In this document: positions 59,501-64,000 of the stretch, piece after piece
Position numbering within the stretch: position 1 is the first letter of the stretch
Layout: every line of letters starts with the position of its first letter
Source of the DNA: Paenibacillus sp. NAIST15-1
GTDB lineage: Bacteria > Bacillota > Bacilli > Paenibacillales > Paenibacillaceae
Direction of reading: 5' to 3'
Assembly (NCBI RefSeq): GCF_001894745.1
Contig: NZ_BBYF01000012.1
Location: 1-64,000 of the forward strand
DNA length: 64,000 nt
The notes under the pieces: model-generated
What the model was told of the DNA's origin: nothing
Database searches by the model: none
What the model saw: the letters and a program-made list of their open reading frames with translations, nothing else
Program-made: the position numbers and the translations under genes

Positions 59501-59750
59501 ATTCATAACGAGATTATATACGTTTCCCCTGCAGCATACAAAGTCAAGGAATGAACAAATTAACCAGAATAAGACGAAAAACTTGAAGAAATAGCGCTTA
59601 CAATCCCCCATTTTCTTCAATTGTATTCAAAACACTCATTTTCGCTAGGTGTTTCTTCATTTTCTCTGCTGGACTTTACAAAGTTGAAGTGGATAAAATG
59701 AACAAATAAGCAACCATACGCTAAATGTGTGATGGAATGGAGGTTCCAAC
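59501..59750. other. Promoter region of ktrBA and of the CPBP protease
   Basis: About 250 bp between the riboswitch and the divergent CPBP gene; both promoters should lie here. No gene was seen. Confidence 0.45.
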
Positions 59751-61454
59751 ATGTCCTATGTATCCAAGCCGCTGCTTCTTTCTTCTGTGGCCGGATTTCT
59801 ATTATTCCTCATTGTTCAGGTATTCATTCCCTTTCAGCAGACAGAAGCCATGATGGAATCAGCAGCCAGCCAATCCCTCTTAACCAAAGAGAAAGCAGCG
59901 CAAAAGGCACTCACATTTGTACAGGACTTAAAACAGTTCCATATTTCAATTACACCTGAAGAAGATACTGCCCCAACCGTCATTTATCGCAGTCAATCAA
60001 CGGTTTCCGGCTACATGAGCAAGGAGAAGCTGACCGCTTCCTTTCAGAAATGGGAACCATCCAGTCCCTATGATACTTTTCAGGTATTATTGAATATGAA
60101 TCGGGCTGGAAAATCCGGTGTCATGCGCATTGACGTTCACATGACAAGCGGTCGTATTATTGGATTCGAATGGCAGGAAAAGCCTCCTATCACCTCCGAC
60201 ATTAGCGGGGTTACGGGAAATCATGTGAATATGGCGTCAGCAGAAGATGCGGAGACTGCCTTGGATCCAGTGAACCGCAAGAAGCTTGCTGATACACTCT
60301 TGAAGCACATGGGATGGAATCCTACCCAATTAAAACTAATCGCCGCATCATCGGCGGAGCTAGACACGGTAGAGTATAACGTGCCTGAAGCACGACTTGG
60401 TGAAGCCGCATTGAACGTGAAGGCCGTCTTCTCCCAAGATCGCATTGTCATGCTGAAGCCCTACTGGGTTATCCCGAACAGCTATCTAGCTGAAGAACTG
60501 CATCAAACGAAGACTGCATCGTCCATTTACAATATCGGCTATATGTGGATGACGATCCTACTAAGTGCATGTTCACTGATCGCTTGCATCGTCTACCGTC
60601 ATGGCCTGAAGTTCGGATCGAAGACATTGTTCGCTCTTACTGCCGTCTCATGCGGAATTTCTCTGCTGCATCTATGGAACGTGCTTCCGGGTCTCTTCGC
60701 TCTGGAACTCCGTACCCCTGTGGACGGGGTGAATATGGGGCTGTCCTTTGCCATTCAAGGCGCAATTACAGTAATTCAAGGCGTTATCCTCTACTTCTCT
60801 CTCCATGCAGGAAAGCGAGCATGGGAGTTGTCTGCGTACAGAGATGTACTGCCTACATGGAGTGATCGCGCATTTGGCGGCAAGCTCATACAAGCATTAT
60901 GGATCGGAATCGCGTACACAGGCGTATTGCTCGGCATGCAAACGGTTATATTTTTCATTTTGGAATCTGGGTTTCATGCGTGGTCATCGACCGATGCCTC
61001 ACAATCACCGCTCAACCTGCGAATTGCACCACTGTTCCCTCTTCTAGCTTGGGTTGCAGCTATTTCGGAGGAAGGGATATATCGTTTGTTCGGGGTTGGA
61101 CTCCTGAACCGATTGTTCCGCAACCCTTGGTTAGCCGGGATTATCCCTACCCTTGTATGGGCGTTCGGACATGTCACCTATCCGATCTATCCGTACTACT
61201 CTCGGCCGGTAGAGCTTCTGTTTATCGGCATGTTCTTCCTGTTCATTATGCTGAAGCATGGCTGGTGGACGGCCATGTTCGCTCACCTTATGCTCGACAA
61301 CTTCTTAATGTCCCTGTCATTCATGCTTGATGGAACAATAGTCGGTCTCCTAATCGGTCTTGTGTACCTCCTTTCTCCAATTGGGATTGTATATGCGCTC
61401 GCGAAGATTCATCGCAACCAAGATCACGCTAGAGCGATCACGACATGGACATAA
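59751..61454 (+). CDS. CPBP-family intramembrane metalloprotease
   Basis: A 567-residue membrane protein. One N-terminal helix is followed by an extracellular region to about residue 255 containing two repeat-like halves (QKALTFVQDLKQFHI and KLADTLLKHMGWNPTQLKLI), then about eight helices. The CPBP/Rce1 motifs are EEGIYRLFGVGLLNR (Glu439-Glu440), FGHVTYPIYP and FAHLMLDNFLMSL. Such proteins cleave membrane substrates; the large outside domain is unlike simple bacteriocin-immunity members. GGAGG lies 7 bases before the ATG. Confidence 0.88.
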   Translation: MSYVSKPLLLSSVAGFLLFLIVQVFIPFQQTEAMMESAASQSLLTKEKAAQKALTFVQDLKQFHISITPEEDTAPTVIYRSQSTVSGYMSKEKLTASFQKWEPSSPYDTFQVLLNMNRAGKSGVMRIDVHMTSGRIIGFEWQEKPPITSDISGVTGNHVNMASAEDAETALDPVNRKKLADTLLKHMGWNPTQLKLIAASSAELDTVEYNVPEARLGEAALNVKAVFSQDRIVMLKPYWVIPNSYLAEELHQTKTASSIYNIGYMWMTILLSACSLIACIVYRHGLKFGSKTLFALTAVSCGISLLHLWNVLPGLFALELRTPVDGVNMGLSFAIQGAITVIQGVILYFSLHAGKRAWELSAYRDVLPTWSDRAFGGKLIQALWIGIAYTGVLLGMQTVIFFILESGFHAWSSTDASQSPLNLRIAPLFPLLAWVAAISEEGIYRLFGVGLLNRLFRNPWLAGIIPTLVWAFGHVTYPIYPYYSRPVELLFIGMFFLFIMLKHGWWTAMFAHLMLDNFLMSLSFMLDGTIVGLLIGLVYLLSPIGIVYALAKIHRNQDHARAITTWT

Positions 61455-61552
61455 ACATTAACACCATTGATTACAGTTGAATCCATTTGTTCGTACAGTA
61501 ATAGAACGAGTACATGAGCATATCTCCATACCTTATCATTTTGAAAAGCCAA

Positions 61553-61609
61553 GGGCCGTTCATATCGAAGGACGCATGTACGTAATGCGCCTCATCGAAG
61601 GAACGGCCC
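61553..61609. terminator. Long hairpin between converging genes
   Basis: GGGCCGTTC and GAACGGCCC flank an inner ATGCGC-type pairing. It separates the protease gene from the sugar-binding lipoprotein gene. Confidence 0.6.
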
Positions 61610-61629
61610 CGTTTATTTCTCATTATTTT

Positions 61630-62901
61630 TTATTTCTTCTCAATAAATTTTTTTGCTTCCTTCACTGCCGTATCTAGCGCTTTCTGTGCATCTTCACCCA
61701 GCATGACTGAATCAACTGCAGTAGACAGGTGACGGTTCATCTGGTTCCAGTTGCTGTTCAGCAAGAAGGCTGGCGTGTTGTCGGAACGCTCCAGCATGCG
61801 ATAGAACGGTGCATACAGCTCGGATGTATCCAGCTTCATTTCTTGCACGACGCTCTTACGTATCGGCAGGTCAGCATCGCTCTTCATCTTGACGGCTTCT
61901 TCCGAAATAAAGAACTTCACGAACTCCCATGCCAGATCCTTCTGCTTCGATTGCTTCGCAATCGATACTGCACTTACCGAAATTACGCCTTTCACAGGCT
62001 TGCCAGGGAACGCTGGCATTTCAACAGTCCCGAAATCAACCTTCGCTTCCTTAAACCCGTCTAGCGGCCATACACCGCTCTCCCACATTCCGATTTTACC
62101 AGCTTTGAAGATGTCGTTACCGCCAAGCTGCGTTTTTCCTCCTACGAGGACTCCGTATCCGTCCTTCACCATATTCCCGAACATTTGAACAGCCGCTACC
62201 GTATCCGGCCCGTTCATAATGCCTTCAATCGTCTTGCCGTCTTCGCTGATGAAGCTGCCCCCATTACTCCAGATGAATCCTTGCAGATCATACGGGTCGT
62301 TCTCAGCACGGACACCGAATCCATACTGCTTCTTCGATTTATCTGTCAGCTTCGTTGCAATATCCTTGAAGTCATCCCATGTCCAGCCATCTTTCGGATA
62401 TGGGACTCCCATTGCGTCGAACACTTTCTTGTTGTAATACATAGCCCGTGTCGTGAAGCCCGCAGGCATACCATACGTCTTGCCATCTACCTTCACATAA
62501 TTGAACAAGCCATCATATATATCGTCTAATTTCAGGCTTGCATCTTTCTCCGTAAAGGCATCCAGCGGCTCCAAGTTCGAATGGTATGTTGGGAAATCCC
62601 ACATCAACATCACATCAGGCGGGTTGCTCGCACCGAACGATGCCGCCAGCTTCTGATCGAAGCCGTCTGCATAAGGTTCAATTTGTACTTTGACGCCTGT
62701 ATGGGATTTTTCGAACGCCTTCGCGATATTTTCTTGAACCTTCAGCTTCTCTCCAGTATCCCATGTTGCAAAACGCAAAACGGTTTGTTTCCCCTTGTCT
62801 TCCCCGGAGGAGGAACCTTGTTCTCCAGATCCTCCGCCACAGCCAGCAAGCATAAGTGCAAAGACCGTTAACAGAATAACCAATCTTGACGTTCTCTTCA
62901 T
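61630..62901 (-). CDS. Extracellular sugar-binding lipoprotein
   Basis: A 423-residue family 1 solute-binding protein. The signal LVILLTVFALMLAGC has a lipobox, followed by a Gly/Ser-rich linker; the mature part starts TVLRFATWDTGEKLKVQENI and has MYYNKKVFDAMGVPYPKDGW and AWEFVKFFISEEAVKM, typical for ABC sugar receptors. It is separate in sequence from the three lipoproteins at 21.6-26.3 kb. The start at ATG 62901 has GGGGGG 10 bases upstream. The YesN-type regulator gene directly upstream suggests control by a two-component system; permeases are not in the window. Confidence 0.88.
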   Translation of the reverse strand: MKRTSRLVILLTVFALMLAGCGGGSGEQGSSSGEDKGKQTVLRFATWDTGEKLKVQENIAKAFEKSHTGVKVQIEPYADGFDQKLAASFGASNPPDVMLMWDFPTYHSNLEPLDAFTEKDASLKLDDIYDGLFNYVKVDGKTYGMPAGFTTRAMYYNKKVFDAMGVPYPKDGWTWDDFKDIATKLTDKSKKQYGFGVRAENDPYDLQGFIWSNGGSFISEDGKTIEGIMNGPDTVAAVQMFGNMVKDGYGVLVGGKTQLGGNDIFKAGKIGMWESGVWPLDGFKEAKVDFGTVEMPAFPGKPVKGVISVSAVSIAKQSKQKDLAWEFVKFFISEEAVKMKSDADLPIRKSVVQEMKLDTSELYAPFYRMLERSDNTPAFLLNSNWNQMNRHLSTAVDSVMLGEDAQKALDTAVKEAKKFIEKK

Positions 62902-63012
62902 CTTGCTCATTCCCCCCAAATGGTTGCATCTCAAACATACCTTCACTTTAAAGACAATAAAGCGTTTTCAAAACGGCGAATTGTTCCGAATATGGGGTGA
63001 TTTTGTTCGGTG

Positions 63013-63037
63013 AAAGGGCGTAATATCGTACGCCCTT
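63013..63037 (-). terminator. Hairpin at the end of the YesN-type regulator gene
   Basis: AAGGGCGTA and TACGCCCTT form a 9-bp stem with a 6-base loop, beginning 3 bases after the stop at 63040. The T-run is short. Confidence 0.6.
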
Positions 63038-63039
63038 CG

Positions 63040-64000
63040 TCATTTTTGAGCAAAATGTTCTCCCTTTTGTCCGCTTCGGTATTGACTCGGTGTCATTCCA
63101 CAGCAGCGTTTGAACCATTTGCTAACATATTTTCCATCCACCATGCCGATCCGCTCAGCGATATCCTGCAGCGTCATCGTTGTATTCAGAAGCAAATCCT
63201 GCGCTGTCTTAAGCCGCATACGGTATAAGAAGGAGACAAAATTCTCTCCAGTTACCTTCTTAAATAAAGTACTGAAATGACTTCGACTCAATCCAACTCG
63301 ATGTGCTACATCACTGACGGACCAAGGCTCACTCACATTCTCTGCTACCAAGAGCACCGATCGCATCACCGTTTCCGGCCATGAATTGACTCGCAGCTCA
63401 AATTTGCGCTCCAACTCCGCCGCTCGGTGCAGCTCCTGAACCGCCTCCAGCCAGCCGTCCATGCCCTTTAACGGGCCACGACTGCTCCAATGCAGCTGCG
63501 GACAAGATGCTTTGCTCTCTTTCAACAGCCGTTCCACCTTCAGGCGAGCTGTAGGACGATAGAAATAGAAACATCGTTCTACACCGCAGGGAATATAGGC
63601 GCACGGGCCTTCCGTTTCTTGCAGCAGCTTATCGCCAAGATACTTCCAGTACTCCCCTCCACGGTTGGATGATTTGATAGCGGCAGGGAGCGATTGCTCG
63701 GAACTGTCGAATATTTTAACCAATATAATCTCATGAGGTTCATTCAACCAATACCATTGCGTCTCCCAGCGCAGTTTCAGCTCGCCTTGGAAGTTGTTGC
63801 GGAAGCCGCATAACCAGGCATAGAACGCCGCATTCCACTGTGCATCCTCTTCGTTAGAATTTGCAGTGCGAACCGCTGGAGGAGGCTCCGAATTCCCAGC
63901 CAGCTCCTCCCCGAACTTTTGAAGATAATAATCCAGTTCCTCATCTTCGAAAGCCGTTTTCAACAAATAACCGGAAGCCCCAAGCATCATTCCCTTTTGT
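63040..64000 (-). CDS. YesN-type response regulator, AraC output domain (partial)
   Basis: The gene reads in from the right edge with its start missing. The first residues seen, KGMMLGASGYLLKTAFEDEE, are the end of a receiver domain, with the conserved Lys in YLLK; the frame is open through 64000. A central region of about 150 residues has no known motif and an AraC double HTH ends the protein (HRVGLSRSHFSTLFKKVTGE, then ERIGMVDGKYVSKWFKRCCG). Such regulators pair with YesM-type histidine kinases and control neighbouring sugar-ABC operons; the sugar-binding lipoprotein gene follows directly. Confidence 0.9.
   Translation of the reverse strand, partial: QKGMMLGASGYLLKTAFEDEELDYYLQKFGEELAGNSEPPPAVRTANSNEEDAQWNAAFYAWLCGFRNNFQGELKLRWETQWYWLNEPHEIILVKIFDSSEQSLPAAIKSSNRGGEYWKYLGDKLLQETEGPCAYIPCGVERCFYFYRPTARLKVERLLKESKASCPQLHWSSRGPLKGMDGWLEAVQELHRAAELERKFELRVNSWPETVMRSVLLVAENVSEPWSVSDVAHRVGLSRSHFSTLFKKVTGENFVSFLYRMRLKTAQDLLLNTTMTLQDIAERIGMVDGKYVSKWFKRCCGMTPSQYRSGQKGEHFAQK

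Noticed and set aside
1-64000. Prophage, insertion sequence or integron
   Set aside because: No integrase, transposase, terminal inverted repeats or structural phage genes were seen; the decapeptide protein alone is not enough for a tail-fibre claim.

Overview
The window looks like a chromosomal segment of an endospore-forming, low-to-mid GC Gram-positive bacterium, most probably a Paenibacillus or close relative. The support is the strong GGAGG-type ribosome binding sites with many TTG and GTG starts, spore-associated families (YheC/D ATP-grasp, CotSA-like glycosyltransferase, Spo0E-like phosphatases), an EcsAB pair, a B. subtilis-type three-gene succinate dehydrogenase and a KtrAB potassium system under a ydaO-type riboswitch. 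No rRNA, tRNA, phage, IS element or CRISPR was recognised.

Layout. 1-3.8 kb: the start and most of a giant minus-strand protein made of about one hundred ten-residue repeats, running off the left edge; its distal part is a near-perfect 30-bp tandem array. 3.9-7.4 kb: a CotSA-like glycosyltransferase upstream of the giant gene, a YheC/D ATP-grasp protein and phosphatidylserine decarboxylase. 7.4-12.2 kb: the most unusual part, three paralogous HTH-TPR peptide-receptor-type regulators. The first (10875-12140) is followed by a small secreted pro-peptide gene, a receptor/pheromone cassette of RRNPP type. The other two sit behind a stand-alone Spo0E-like gene and themselves end in a Spo0E-like domain with the SQELD signature, so a peptide-sensing scaffold is joined to a probable Spo0A~P phosphatase. 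12.4-21.5 kb: AraC regulator, aminotransferase, an ABC exporter with an N-terminal zinc-ribbon extension coupled to a DUF1854 protein, an SR1P-like small protein overlapping an unknown gene, and ecsAB. 21.6-26.3 kb: three tandem paralogous solute-binding lipoproteins without permeases. 26.5-30.6 kb: two fragments of quinone-oxidoreductase-type genes bracket a DEVD-box RNA helicase, a DUF2573 protein, an SDR and a CheX-like protein; their orientation fits an old inversion. 30.9-36.7 kb: OatA-like acyltransferase, BluB, a GH125 mannosidase and a zinc-dependent phospholipase C family protein. 36.8-42.6 kb: polyphosphate cluster, with a Ppx/GppA phosphatase divergent from a degenerate Ppx paralogue and ppk. 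42.6-51.6 kb: an AraC/GyrI regulator remnant, a methyltransferase-like protein, transporters, a LysR regulator, a HisJ-type phosphatase, two metallophosphoesterases and a DUF1871 protein. 51.8-56.2 kb: sdhCAB with a divergent LysR regulator. 56.3-64 kb: zinc-ribbon membrane protein, ktrA, ktrB with its c-di-AMP riboswitch and attenuator, a CPBP protease, a sugar-binding lipoprotein and a YesN-type response regulator cut by the right edge.

How the parts may work together: the receptor/Spo0E cluster would link cell-density or nutrient peptides to Spo0A~P and so to sporulation, and the spore-coat-type genes next to it are likely late products of the same programme. The ppx/ppk genes form a polyphosphate module, and KtrAB is under c-di-AMP control. 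Coordinates of starts were chosen from ribosome binding sites and often lie inside the longest open frame.
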